Positions 38,696 through 47,654 of a stretch of 64,000 nt of DNA are shown here, in pieces (the first letter of the stretch is position 1; every line of letters starts with the position of its first letter). The stretch is from Symsagittifera roscoffensis. Taxonomy: Eukaryota; Xenacoelomorpha; Acoela; Convolutidae. A program made the position numbers and the translations under genes. Where the stretch lies: positions 3,162,001 to 3,226,000 of the forward strand of contig NC_087068.1 of assembly GCF_963678635.1 (NCBI RefSeq). The letters are read 5' to 3'. Below the pieces are notes generated by a model. It saw only the letters and a program-made list of their open reading frames with translations. It had not been told where the DNA came from and did not search any database.

Positions 38696-40146
38696 CAAAT
38701 TAAATACTTTCCGAAACTCTTTTCTACTGTCTCCTTTTGCAAAATTTTCATTTCCAGATAATACTTATGCATTTGATTATAGCTACATGCGCAATTTTCG
38801 TTATGGGAGTATGAAATCAAGTGTTTAATATAGTTAAATTGTTCGCCATGCAAAACAGCTTCACAAATACCTTTTAAAATTGTAATTCAAATTGACTGTG
38901 GAGGATGGGGGGAGAGGGGGGTTTGAGAAAGAGCCGAAACTGAATGAAGATAATTTGTGTTCAAATATCAGTACGACGCCAAGCTCGTTTTTGCAACACA
39001 GCACAAAATCTCGCTTTCTATTGATTAAAATCTACAATAAATAGTTGTTAGGGTTTTAGGGGAACTTGTGTGTGGTGGAATCCGATAGCAATAAAGCAGA
39101 AAGGCCTAGGAGCAGAATGGGTCCAAGAGCAGAAAAGAAAAAAATATTCACTAAATGCAGTCTACAAAAATTGCCGATACTTTATACTTTTTTTATTTGG
39201 GCATTTCACTTCACTAAACAACCAACTGCACTTCTTAAGTGCGCCCTGCATTCTGAGTGTAATTTAGGCAATGGTGAGCTGAATATTCACTTGGCGATGA
39301 AAAAAAAATGTCAGCTTTAAAATGATGCAAAACTATCAAGATTTAGAAATGAACTCGCCAAAAAAATTTTTAGCGATGAAAAAAGCCAAAAAAAAACAGT
39401 TTTTCTTCTTGGTTTGCTTCTTGCTGCTGTTCTAGGTACAAGGTGGTTTGCATAGTGATGATGGTGCTGTTCTTCGTGTGTAGAATTGCCACCATGCCCT
39501 GGTTCTGGACGTCCGTCATTCCACACTGCTTCTGTTAGTCCACTATTGTTGATCCAGGATCATGTTAAATCCTACTAAATAGACACTCTATCCTCTAAGA
39601 TAACATCCTCCAATCCTCCGTTCCAATTTGACTCTAAGTTCCTTATCGCTACCCATGAAAACTTGATTTCGATAGGTTAAAAGTTTCAATTTGAAACCAA
39701 AAAAAAACTTTCGCCCTAGAATGCTTTAGCTTAAGGCACATACATGATGTTATTTTACTTTGGTCCATGATCTAATCTATCTTGAGAAGTTAAAATAAAA
39801 AGCATATGAAGCAGATTATTAGTAGTTTTTAGCATTGCTGTCCATTTATTCTGAAGCTATAGTTCGACATCTAAAGTCTGATGGCTGCCTTCACACCTAA
39901 ATGATCAAGATTTTATAAAAACCGACCGTGAAAGATAGCCATATACTTTTTTATCTGTCTGACTTTTAAATTCGGTACTGAGGAGAAAAAAAGCCTTGAA
40001 ATTTTTATGTTTAGAGGACTGTGCATAAACAAACGTTTGCTTCTTGATTTCCAACAAAACGAATTTATGACTCAAGAACGCAAAAAAAAAGAAGAGCCAG
40101 TTGATTACAGGCAAACTTCAGTATTTATCTAAATATTTGTAAAGTA
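38696..40146. other. AT-rich stretch between satellite and retrotransposon, no gene recognised
   Basis: The stretch holds homopolymer runs and a purine-rich tract near 38898 to 38925 (GGAGGATGGGGGGAGAGG). Short open frames at 39066 to 39320 on the plus strand and 39317 to 39526 on the minus strand have no recognisable domain, and their composition is irregular. The GC-richer piece at 39400 to 39660 could be part of the flanking retroelement, for instance an LTR remnant, but I found no matching second copy. Confidence 0.5.
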
Positions 40147-40197
40147 GAGCGACAACTCGTAACAGGCGACAGCTCGTAACGAGCAATAGTTCGTAAC
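40147..40197. repeat. 17-bp tandem repeat, three units
   Basis: Three adjacent 17-base units end in TCGTAAC: GAGCGACAACTCGTAAC, AGGCGACAGCTCGTAAC and GAGCAATAGTTCGTAAC. They lie just downstream of the broken retrotransposon coding region, in its reading direction, where a 3' LTR would be expected. Together with GC-richer sequence up to 40330 they may be an LTR remnant; no second LTR was found to confirm this. Confidence 0.7.
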
Positions 40198-40317
40198 ACA
40201 GAATCAGCAAAGAGAATACGTTTGCTCCGCTGCGCTTATATCCGGTACGAGTGGAAAAGTGCGCGTGTGAATCATTGTTCCCCGCTTGATATGCAGTAAC
40301 AAATTGTCACTTACTAC

Positions 40318-40690
40318 GTACAATAATATTGTACAATATTAATCCCACAAGGCCTCTGTAGTCATCAGCCTTCATAGACACTGCCTCGGATGATGCAGCT
40401 TCAGGGCAGCCTTTCTTCGAAAAAAGTGAGCTCATTACCGCCGGTGTGCCCTTTTGCTTACAGTCAGCTAGTCCAAAGCGCTCCAGGCAGTCACCGGTGT
40501 ACAGTGAATGATTCACAGTTACTGAGCCAGGTGACTGCTTGACGTGCTTTCTCCGGAACCAGAAAAATAAGCCTCTGTCATCCATCTTAAATCGTTCGGA
40601 GAAATGGCCACTCATCTGGTTGTTTTGACGTATGCACTCAATGATGATGTCATCTTCCGAAACCAGAAAATAGATCCTTGCCTTGTCTGT
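40318..40690 (-). pseudogene. copia reverse transcriptase, C-terminal half, truncated
   Basis: After a frameshift, the minus strand reads FLVSEDDIIIE, the relic of the catalytic YVDD motif with the tyrosine region altered, and then MSGHFSERFKMDDRGLFF (family: F-x-M-x-D-L-G-x-x-x-x-FLG). Downstream YTGDCLERFGLADCK matches the family Y-x-x-x-x-L-x-x-F-x-M-x-D-C-K. The homology stops after YRGLVGLILY. The next 180 bases are unrelated, so the element was truncated before RNase H. Confidence 0.88.
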
Positions 40691-40743
40691 TGCCGCAAAC
40701 CGAAGTCGTTGCTGCTTCTAGTGAACCCCTCCTCAAAAAATGC

Positions 40744-41391
40744 TCAGTGTCTGGTACCAGTCTCTTCTTGCCGTAGCCCAGAGGGACTCCTTTGCAGCAA
40801 GCACACCTGGTTGCAACCGCTGCTGAGCCCCTCTGGCTGCTCTATACACACTGTCTCCAGCAGAGTAGTGTTGAGGAAGGCTAACTTATCATCCATCAGA
40901 TGAATTACAAGATCATCTTGTGCGCCCAAAGCCTGTAGTAACCTCTTAACCTCTTTTTTTTTGCCTGGCTCACAGATCAAAACAAACGTCTGATTGAAGT
41001 CAAATCCGTTCATTTGCTTGAACTCTCTCATTTCATATCGGCCTTTGAAACGCTCCACTGGCCAAATCGCATCTCTCTTCACAGCAAAAAATCGCTGCAC
41101 TTGTCCACGAATAACATTGCAAGATCGTGATCTATCAACAAGTGTCCATGTTCCGATGGCTTCTAGAGGCTTCACCTCATTAGCCATGGCTGCCAGCCTG
41201 GCTTCCTTTTTGGTTCTAGACACTGCTTCTGAATAGCCCCTTAAATCTTGGATTCCAAACGCTGAAACATGGGTATAGACCAGTCCGTATCGAATGGGTG
41301 AGTTCCTCGTCCTAATTGACTTCTGCAATGGATACCCAATACAATCTAGGTCTAATGCTTCCTCGTCAACTTGTTCCTCTTCAGTAGACAA
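40744..41391 (-). pseudogene. copia reverse transcriptase, N-terminal half
   Basis: The longest frame of the element, 215 codons, is a clear RVT_2 match. It shows RTRNSPIRYGL, then EAVSRTKKEARLAAMANEVK (family: W-x-x-AM-x-x-E), GTWTLVD, VIRGQVQRFFAVKRDA (family: x-x-x-KWVFKxKRDA), NGFDFNQTFVLI, and IHLMDDKLAFLNTTLLE (family: xHQMDVKTAFLNGxLxE), then EQPEGL. The aspartate of MDDKLAFLN is kept, but WVF and the LYGLKQ motif (here PSGLRQ) are damaged. It ends at a stop, and the next segment is in another frame. Confidence 0.92.
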
Positions 41392-41465
41392 CTGGATCCT
41401 TAGTATGACATTCAGTTATTGCGCTGGATGTTTCGCTGATCGTCGTCGTGCTTGATTGCTCAAGA

Positions 41466-41699
41466 TCAAGGCACCCATTGGTTGATAGTTCCAGGGTTTG
41501 CAGTGACACTGTCAACTCTAAAGTAGTCTGGAGAGACGCCCTCCTTGAATCTCACGCCTTTCGCTCGCACCATTTGTCTTGTCTCTAGATTCATCAACAA
41601 ATAAGCTTTGTTCTCCTCGTCGTAGCCTATCAATTTTTTTTCATACCTTGCGGGTCCAGTTTCTGTCTGTTGCCTCGATCCAAGTAGTACGCCGGACAA
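41466..41699 (-). pseudogene. copia integrase C-terminal domain fragment
   Basis: The 77-codon frame contains YEKKLIGYDEENKAYLL and then TRQMVRAKGVRFKEG. This matches the well-known copia pattern after the integrase core (K-x-x-FVGY-x-x-x-x-K-x-Y-R-x-x-x-x-x-x-x-x-V-x-x-x-x-D-V-x-F-x-E). It ends with a stop 25 codons before the reverse transcriptase frame would continue. Confidence 0.8.
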
Positions 41700-41939
41700 T
41701 CGACAACATGTAAATAGCTCATACTTTATGGTTTCCTATACTGCATCATCGACAGTGAAAGGCGGTTCTCGTCGCTCTGTGTGGAGCACAATTTGTGAAA
41801 TCTCAGAGCTGTCGAGAAAGCTCGCATTCAGAACTTTTTCTTCGATAGCTTTGCTTGGCTTGCACACATCGAGTCATCTTGGTGATCACTCCTTCGCATT
41901 GTTGTACAGCTCTGCTACAACATTGAGGAGTTGACGAGG

Positions 41940-42200
41940 ACTAGGCACAGTGAAATCTTGCTACACCTAGGATTCTCTCTAGAATCGTCCAAATGCATTT
42001 GACAAACGCTCACTTCCCTTGTCATTCCGTAGGCACTTTGGTGCTTCATGTTCAGCCTCGCTCTCCTCTAACTCTAGAAGACCGACAGTACAGCATCAAT
42101 CTTCTTCACGAGGATCTTGATCACAGCCAGCCGACCGAGGATGTCGATGAAGCTCAAGGCGCTACGTGCCCCATGCATGAACGGTACTTTAAATGATTCG
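41940..42200 (-). pseudogene. copia integrase core fragment
   Basis: Reading the minus strand here gives a stretch with ALSFIDILGRLAVIKILVKK, which resembles the copia integrase segment YFVTFIDDxSRxxxVYxLKxK around the second catalytic aspartate. A stop codon follows further on and the DDE catalytic set is not complete. The identification rests on this segment and its place between the pre-integrase motif and the integrase C-terminal domain. Confidence 0.55.
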
Positions 42201-42214
42201 TGGATATCACTTAC

Positions 42215-42448
42215 TCACTCCCGATACTCTGCTGTCAGTCTTTTTTTGCACCGCGGCTTCCTACATTCTAGCAGGTCACATTCTAGCAGGTCACAATCTA
42301 GCAGGTCACAAACTGTACGCAGGTCACAGAACTCTAGCTCCCGCATAATGACAAGTGAGGAAATATACTGGTTGTTGAAGTACCCCAGTTGTCGGTACCC
42401 CACCATTGCATTACTGGTATCCCTCTTTGTCTTCGTCGCCAGAGTCAT
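42215..42448 (-). pseudogene. copia gag-pre-integrase fragment with internal expansion
   Basis: The 77-codon frame has VGYRQLGYFNNQYISSLV, which resembles the gag-pre-integrase motif WHxRLGHxNxxxLxxL ahead of the integrase core; the W and two H residues are replaced. Residues 46 to 62 are a run of CDLLEC repeats caused by a 15-base tandem expansion at 42263 to 42307. The frame ends near the start of the integrase core. Confidence 0.65.
42263..42325. repeat. 15-bp tandem repeat inside the copia remnant
   Basis: Three units of ACATTCTAGCAGGTC (the third ACAATCTAGCAGGTC) follow directly on each other, then an 18-base variant ACAAACTGTACGCAGGTC. The expansion lies within a region homologous to the copia gag-pre-integrase to integrase boundary and keeps frame on the minus strand, giving CDLLE repeats. 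Confidence 0.85.
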
Positions 42449-42681
42449 CGGGTTCCTCCTGAATTTGCAATCCAGGGAGAACAGCTTGCCACGCTACTTC
42501 ACAGGTAGCTTTACTCAATCTAGTGCCAGTAGATGAGAAGCAACTGTGGCAGAACTGAAGCTTGACCCACTTGCCACAGCTGAGCTTACAGTCATCAAGT
42601 TCACTCTGTACCTTGGCACAAACAACACGTGAAGAAAAGTGTAGCTCCTCACAGCATCATGGCAGTTTTTGATCTCTACTT

Positions 42682-42933
42682 TCACAGATCCTCAGCCCTC
42701 AATTCCATCTTTGACTGCACGCCGTTGGGGTTCTCCACAATTGTCCCTTTGTTAAAGATCTCAAAGTTCAAAAAGACATCCCTGTCGCGTACCACCGGAT
42801 AAGTGCACACCGTTTCCACAAAGAGGTCGTTTCTCTTCATTGAAAATATATCGCAGCAACTGAAAAACTCTGTCCTGCCTTGTTTGCATTCCCTTGTAAA
42901 ATGCCCAGTGTGCCCACCGCTTGGCTCGACCAA
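42682..42933 (-). pseudogene. copia knuckle and protease-like fragment
   Basis: This 83-codon frame begins with GGHTGHFTRECKQGR, a second partial zinc knuckle, and continues to FLNFEIFNKGTIVENPNG. The latter resembles the stretch after the catalytic DSGA motif of copia proteases (F-x-x-F-x-x-x-G-x-V-x-x-x-x-G). The DSG active-site motif itself is not visible, so the protease is non-functional. It overlaps the preceding gag fragment in another frame, showing frameshifts. Confidence 0.6.
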
Positions 42934-43304
42934 CAGCCTCGCGCACTAGAATCTCCACTGTCAAATCTCGATTTGCAGTCCCTCGCTGTATGACCCTTCT
43001 GACAGTACACATAGCGTCTACTACTTGACACTCTTTTGCTCCTCCTCGGATCTTGTATGGATGTGACCATTGTTTTTCCTCTGTTAGATCAAGACTGCTC
43101 TGGTCGCTCCTGCATCTTGGTATCGTAGGCTGCCTGCTGATCATCGTTCGGGCTCTCGGGGAGAATAGGCTCAGCCTCTGGCAGATACTCTTTGCCAATC
43201 ACTGTACAAAACAGTCTCATGATGTGCATCAGCTCCATATATTTCGTGAGCCAATCAGGAAAGTCTTCAACCTTTCCATTTAAAACCACCAGTTTCAAGT
43301 CCAT
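42837..43304 (-). pseudogene. copia gag fragment with degraded zinc knuckle
   Basis: The frame opens at 43304 with MDLKLVVLNGKVEDFPDWL, the usual copia gag opening (a 'L-x-G-x-N-[FY]-x-x-W' region) that leads into the capsid domain. It stops after 71 codons near 43089. A second frame (43070 to 42837) holds YCQKGHTARDCKSRF, which resembles a CCHC knuckle but has lost the first cysteine and one spacer residue. The usual capsid length of 200 residues or more is not present, so the capsid is internally deleted. Known family role: gag packages the RNA and forms the particle. Confidence 0.75.
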
Positions 43305-44149
43305 CGCTGCTAAAAGCTGCTAGCTATAAGCTAGAAAAATTGATTAGGTAAAAAAAATTGAAAAGTTAGAAGTCTGAGCTCATAAACTGTCAAGTTTCAG
43401 AGTTAGAGCAGCTAGGGATAAAAAAAACTGGGGTTAGAGACTGAGGTTTAATCTGAGATTTGAACTGAGGATTGAGAAGAAGAAGTGATTGTTGAAGAAT
43501 GAAATGAGAAAGCGAATATAATGACATGACAAACTTCACTAAAGTACCAATGAATTACTGACTTATTAATTGTTTTGTGACCATAAGTTGAATTTGTCTG
43601 AGTTTATTTAGTTTTGACTTGCTGACCCTCGCCATATATATCTCTAATTAATCTTTTTGACCTTGAGTAGTCTGATCTCATCAGTTGCTTATTATGAATT
43701 GACCAGTATTTTGAAGGCATTTTTAAAGTTTTTTAAGGATAATTAGAAACAAAATGAGTATTTAAGCTGCACAAATTTTGGTTTCTTAAAAATGTGTCTT
43801 TGATAAAATTACGAAGTTTGTTTGAAGTATAACATGTTATTAAGTTAGAAATTATGCGGAAGCTATGATCTGGTGCAGTTTTGTTGCAGATCAACTGTTT
43901 TGAAGCAAATTGTTTTGTATGAGAGTTCAATTCAAGCGAGTGATTCATATATTTTTAGGACCAAAAACAACACCAAAGAAGGAAAACAGGGTTAAAACTG
44001 TTAAGTTTGCGGTTGATGTTTTTCATATCTCTTGAATCACCTCTGAAAAGACCTAAGTTTTATCGCTCAATTAATACTGTTGATGTTTGCCGTTCCTGAA
44101 CAAAAACTTAATTTATTTATAAGAAAACATAAAACACACTCGAAGGAAA
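43305..44149. other. Upstream flank of the copia remnant, no gene recognised
   Basis: Immediately before the gag start (on the minus strand) lies a pyrimidine-rich leader at about 43305 to 43520, which may be the element's untranslated leader. I see neither a TGGTATCAGAGC-like primer-binding site nor an LTR end. The rest is AT-rich, with no open frame longer than about 70 codons and none with a recognised motif. Confidence 0.45.
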
Positions 44150-44320
44150 AGTTTCTTCACACAGAGTTGTCGGAACAGTAAAGAAAACTAATTTTTTTTT
44201 TAATACATTAGATCCAAGAAAATAAAATTGTTTCAAACAATTTTATTTACTTGGATCTAATATAATTAAAAATCGTATAACTTTCTTTACTGTTCCGACA
44301 TTTCTAAGTGAAAAAAAAAA
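44150..44320. mobile_element. Foldback element (inverted repeat hairpin)
   Basis: The arm GTCGGAACAGTAAAGAAA at 44169 is matched by its reverse complement TTTCTTTACTGTTCCGAC, which ends at 44299. TTAGATCCAAG and CTTGGATCTAA pair further in, and the centre is a near-perfect palindrome with 14-base arms (AAATAAAATTGTTT, C, AAACAATTTTATTT). Weaker matching extends outwards to about 44150 and 44320 (TTCAC and AGA-TGTCGG). It has no coding capacity, so it resembles a foldback MITE or a long hairpin. Confidence 0.85.
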
Positions 44321-44322
44321 TT

Positions 44323-44381
44323 CAGAACTATGCAGTACATTGATTTCACAAGTTATAAAATCAATATACTACATAGTTCTG
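44323..44381. repeat. Second hairpin next to the foldback element
   Basis: CAGAACTATG at 44323 pairs with CATAGTTCTG ending at 44381, and ATTGATTT pairs with AAATCAAT inside, around an 11-base loop CACAAGTTATA. The stem is about 24 base pairs with two small interruptions. It lies directly after the foldback element, and both may belong to one larger mobile element. Confidence 0.8.
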
Positions 44382-44565
44382 GAAACTTTTTTGTTGCCAC
44401 CCTGGACCGCAGTCTTTTACACTTTGATTTCTAATTTTACAATTTGTGACATGTAATCTTTAAACCTGGATTTATAGAGAAATAAATATCAATTGTTTTT
44501 TAAAATGCTGAATTTCATTAGACAACTGGACAACTGTTATATCCTTGATGCCTTTCTTTTTTTAG

Positions 44566-44789
44566 CTTCGGACGCGTATTGCAACACAGCTCCAATCAAA
44601 CTGCTGGCAGTGGTGTTCTTGGGGTTGGACTTCCTCAACCTCTACTGGTTCAGACTCATGTTCAGAGTGTTCTATTACGTCATCAGAGACAAGATCAAAG
44701 AGGCGGTGAAGAACAGAACCAGACTGCACCAGATGTTCGAGGAGGAATCGATGAGTGATTTGGAGATGGACGAAGATAAAATCGATTAG
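44566..44789 (+). CDS. Terminal exon of a membrane protein, possibly TLC-domain family
   Basis: A CTTTCTTTTTTTAG acceptor ends at 44565 and the frame stays open to a TAG at 44787 to 44789. Codon use is GC-richer and less biased to A and T than the surroundings, as in real exons. The 74 residues read SDAYCNTAPIKLLAVVFLGL and onward, with a hydrophobic helix of about 20 residues that includes LDFLNLYWFRLMFRVFYYV, then a basic stretch (RDKIKEAVKNR) and an acidic tail ending DLEMDEDKID. A last membrane helix with N-x-YWF followed by a charged cytosolic tail is typical of TLC-domain proteins (TRAM/LAG1/CLN8 superfamily), so that is my best guess. Earlier exons were not found between the satellite and this point. 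Candidate AATAAA signals lie at 45551 and 45574. Confidence 0.65.
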
Positions 44790-45800
44790 AAAAAGTACTT
44801 GTGATGTTTTTTTGTTTTTTCATTGTACGGTTGCAAATCATATTTATTTATTAGTGTTCGTATTTTCCAATCCTCAAAAATTCAGATTATTGTAAATTTT
44901 GAAATCATATTTCGAATTGTTAAAAAAGTTTTAATATTTACAGAAATATAATATTGAGCTACCAATATTGAGAGCGAAAAAAAAATCAGTTCGCCTACTG
45001 CGAGTACTACAAGTAATTGGACGGGAATCTTAAATCATAAAAGCATCTTAAGTGTGTCACGATCTAGAATGTAAGTTTCAAACTGCCAATCAAAAAGTAT
45101 AAAAAATCAAAGCATAGTTAAACTTATGTTGCAAACAATTTTTTAAAATTTTCGAAAAATATGTTTGAAAAGTTGACCCGGTAAAAAATAGTGCAAAAGC
45201 ACAAAAAATTCCGAGCACATATTGAAACATATTTTGCAAAAAAATCAAAATTTCACAAAATTAAATCCTTGCAAGAAAGCAACAAACTATTTTCATCAAA
45301 TAGGCACTGATTATTCCATAAAATCAGCTCAGCAATTTTTTGATTTCCAACCATGTCAAGATGTGATTGAGAAAAACTATGGCAATGGGTCTGTTTTTTT
45401 TTGTCTGAAGGGTTTGACTATCTTATATGAACCTCGTAGGCGGTCAATTGTGGCATCATATCGAATTTGATATATTTTGGTAAAATTCACTTTTTACGTT
45501 TTTACGAAAAAATTAAATTTTATTTAGGTTGTTTCTCCTGAACCTCTTACAATAAAGTTTTTAAATTACATTCAATAAATTTTTGAAAATAAACAGACAA
45601 GGATTTTTCTAAGGGTGCGTAAACAAAAAAAAATCGTTTAAAAACACATCCATAGGAGTGTTCAAAATTGAAGTAGACACTGGCGAAAAAAATATTTAAA
45701 ACATTTTATTTTAAACCAATTCCAACAAAATTAACAAAAAAAATTAAATGGTAAAACTGGAACTCTGTCGGGAAAGAAAACGAGTTCTTGGTGAAGTCTA
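44790..45800. other. 3' flank of the terminal exon, no gene recognised
   Basis: The region is AT-rich and likely begins with the 3' untranslated part of the exon at 44566 to 44789. AATAAA occurs at 45551 and again at 45574. An open frame at 45222 to 45470 has no recognisable motif. Confidence 0.4.
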
Positions 45801-46691
45801 CCCGGGATGACCTCCATAAACCGAAGATGATTATCTTACAATTCCTCACAACAAAAATGCTTATCATACAATTCCACACATCAAATGTATGGGAAAATGC
45901 GAATCTTCCAATTTTCATACAATTTCAAAAATGACGAAAAAAGATTCGAACTGGTTTCTGCGGCTGTTTGAACCACATACAACAGTCTAGTGATGAAAAA
46001 ACTATGTTTCCTTTTTGGAAAAAAATGGCTTTCATACAATTTTTTTATATGAAAATTGGTCGAAATAATATTAAAAATGCCCCAAAATTTGTTAAATTTT
46101 TTTTTCAACCGCCAATTGAATTTTGTACTCAAACAAACATTTTCCAAAGAAATAAATTTTTGCATGCAAATTTTAATTTTTTATCTGCATAGCGTAGCCC
46201 TGGATACTCAAAAAGTGAATTTTTTTCGATTCTGTGGATAGCTTTTTTTAAACAAGCTAAAATTTCCTTTTTATATTGTGTATATATGCCTTGATCAATG
46301 TCTGATAATTTGAAAATTCTAACTTTAAAAATGATCTTATTTGAAAATTTTTGCCAAAATTTGACAGTTTGTTGCTTTCAGTATATGATTTGTGAAGAGA
46401 ACTCTTAAACAATTCAGGTCGTTTCCAATGCATTTTAAATGCCGGACGATCAACCCTTAGGTGACTCTAGTTTTGAGTAAACCATGATTTTAGTCACTTG
46501 TGTTCGTTCACAGCAAATGCCAAAAGTTTTGAGAAATGAAATTTTAGAAAAGTCAACTTTTTGCTGCAAGAAAAAAGCTTATTCTGCAATTTTCATATAT
46601 GAAACAATACTTATCTTAGAGTTTTCTCAACATTTTCTGTACCTATGGAATTGAACGAAATTGTATGATAAGCATTCTTGGTCAACCCGGG
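45801..46691. mobile_element. MITE with CCCGGGTTGACC termini, copy A
   Basis: The left end reads TA-CCCGGGATGACC and the right end GGTCAACCCGGG-TA, so the element is bounded by TA on both sides, as Tc1/mariner-type insertions are. The terminal inverted repeat extends inward: the reverse complement of the right end continues AATGCTTATCATACAATT, matching GATGATTATCTTACAATT on the left. Within it are short repeats of the CATACAATT type. The left 400 bases are homologous to copy C at 60231. No transposase frame is present in the 891 bases, so it is non-autonomous. Confidence 0.8.
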
Positions 46692-47249
46692 TATATGGTA
46701 TATGAAAAAATTTATACGTGGAGAAGAAAAGTAATGGCAGTGTAAAAATTCTAACTTAATTTGAAGAATCGGTTTTGGGTTTATACAGGCAGTCTTTAAT
46801 CGGAGTAGTTGCTTATATGTGGAAATAGTTGAGTACGAAAACATTTTATTAGTATTTTTTGTATTCTATCTAATTACGATTAAAGCTCTGATTACTTGTG
46901 CCTTTTTCTTCGGTATCTTTTTAACATACCTCTCTACGTGACATATTGGAGCGTTATCAATAAGAACATCCTTTCTTCTTTTTTCATTTAGTTGTCAATC
47001 AACATCGGTCAATAAACTGAAATTTTTTTTGAGTTTTTATTAGTTCCGCTGTGTTATCCAAGTTGTGAAAAGTTAAGCAATCGAGCAAAAAACAACCGCT
47101 TGTCTTTGTGTTTTTTGCAGCACTCTATGTTTTTGCCTCGAGAGGATTATCAAATTGTAAAATCAACTGTCTTTAATTGTTTTTTATGACTTTTAGATAA
47201 AATTGAAAGAAGAGCACCTAGAATGGTTAATTATGCCATGCCTTGCTTA
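46692..47249. other. AT-rich spacer between two MITE copies
   Basis: No gene, long frame or structured repeat was recognised. The stretch lies between copy A and copy B of the CCCGGG-ended family. Confidence 0.4.
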
Positions 47250-47654
47250 CCCGGGTTGCCCACCATAGAAGATAATGCGCAACCATGCACATCCATGCAT
47301 GATTTGTATGGAAAATGCTTTGTTAACCATATGTAGCGCAATATATGTTTCCATGGTATCCATACTTCGCGCCATGCATGGTACCATAGTAACCATACGT
47401 CGCGCCATGCATGATACCATAGTAACCATACATTGCAAGCTTCCATGGTGACATATAAATTGTCAACAGCCCTGGTAAAATAATCAATATTGTCTAATTT
47501 GAATTTCCCCATACTTTAAAAAATGTGGAATCATACGTCGCGTCATGAATGGAAAACGTGTTACTTTAACATAAAATTACGTCGGCAATTTTTCATGACT
47601 TCCATGGAACCATGCATGCTGCGACGTATGGTTGCACATTTTGGTCAACCCGGG
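47250..47654. mobile_element. MITE with CCCGGGTTG termini, copy B
   Basis: The ends are TA-CCCGGGTTGCCC on the left and GGTCAACCCGGG-TA on the right, again TA-flanked. The interior differs from copies A and C: it carries repeats of CCATAGTAACCATAC and GTCGCGCCATGCATG, two of them about 34 bases apart near 47380 to 47430. A subterminal inverted match also occurs, since GCATGCTGCGACGTATGG near 47617 is nearly the reverse complement of CCATACGTCGCGCCATGC near 47394. The 405 bases encode no transposase. Confidence 0.8.

Larger units (their letters stand above)
40318..43304 (-). mobile_element. Decayed Ty1/copia-like retrotransposon
   Basis: On the minus strand, fragments in the order gag, zinc-knuckle remnant, protease-like, gag-pre-integrase, integrase, integrase C-terminal domain and reverse transcriptase lie end to end in about 3 kb. 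Integrase before reverse transcriptase is the diagnostic copia order. The reading frame changes several times and internal stops occur, so nothing can be translated as one polyprotein. Similarity ends abruptly in the reverse transcriptase region after the residues GLVGLILY; RNase H is absent. No pair of LTRs, primer-binding site or target duplication was found. An intact copia element would be about 5 kb. Confidence 0.9.

Noticed and set aside
39066-39526. Two overlapping open frames as genes
   Set aside because: No recognisable motif, and low-complexity or histidine-rich composition on opposite strands of the same stretch.
39530-39660. LTR beginning TGTTAGTCCAC
   Set aside because: No second copy, no matching end and no target duplication were found.
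40604-41236. Plus-strand frames over the reverse transcriptase
   Set aside because: They are shadows of the minus-strand copia coding sequence.
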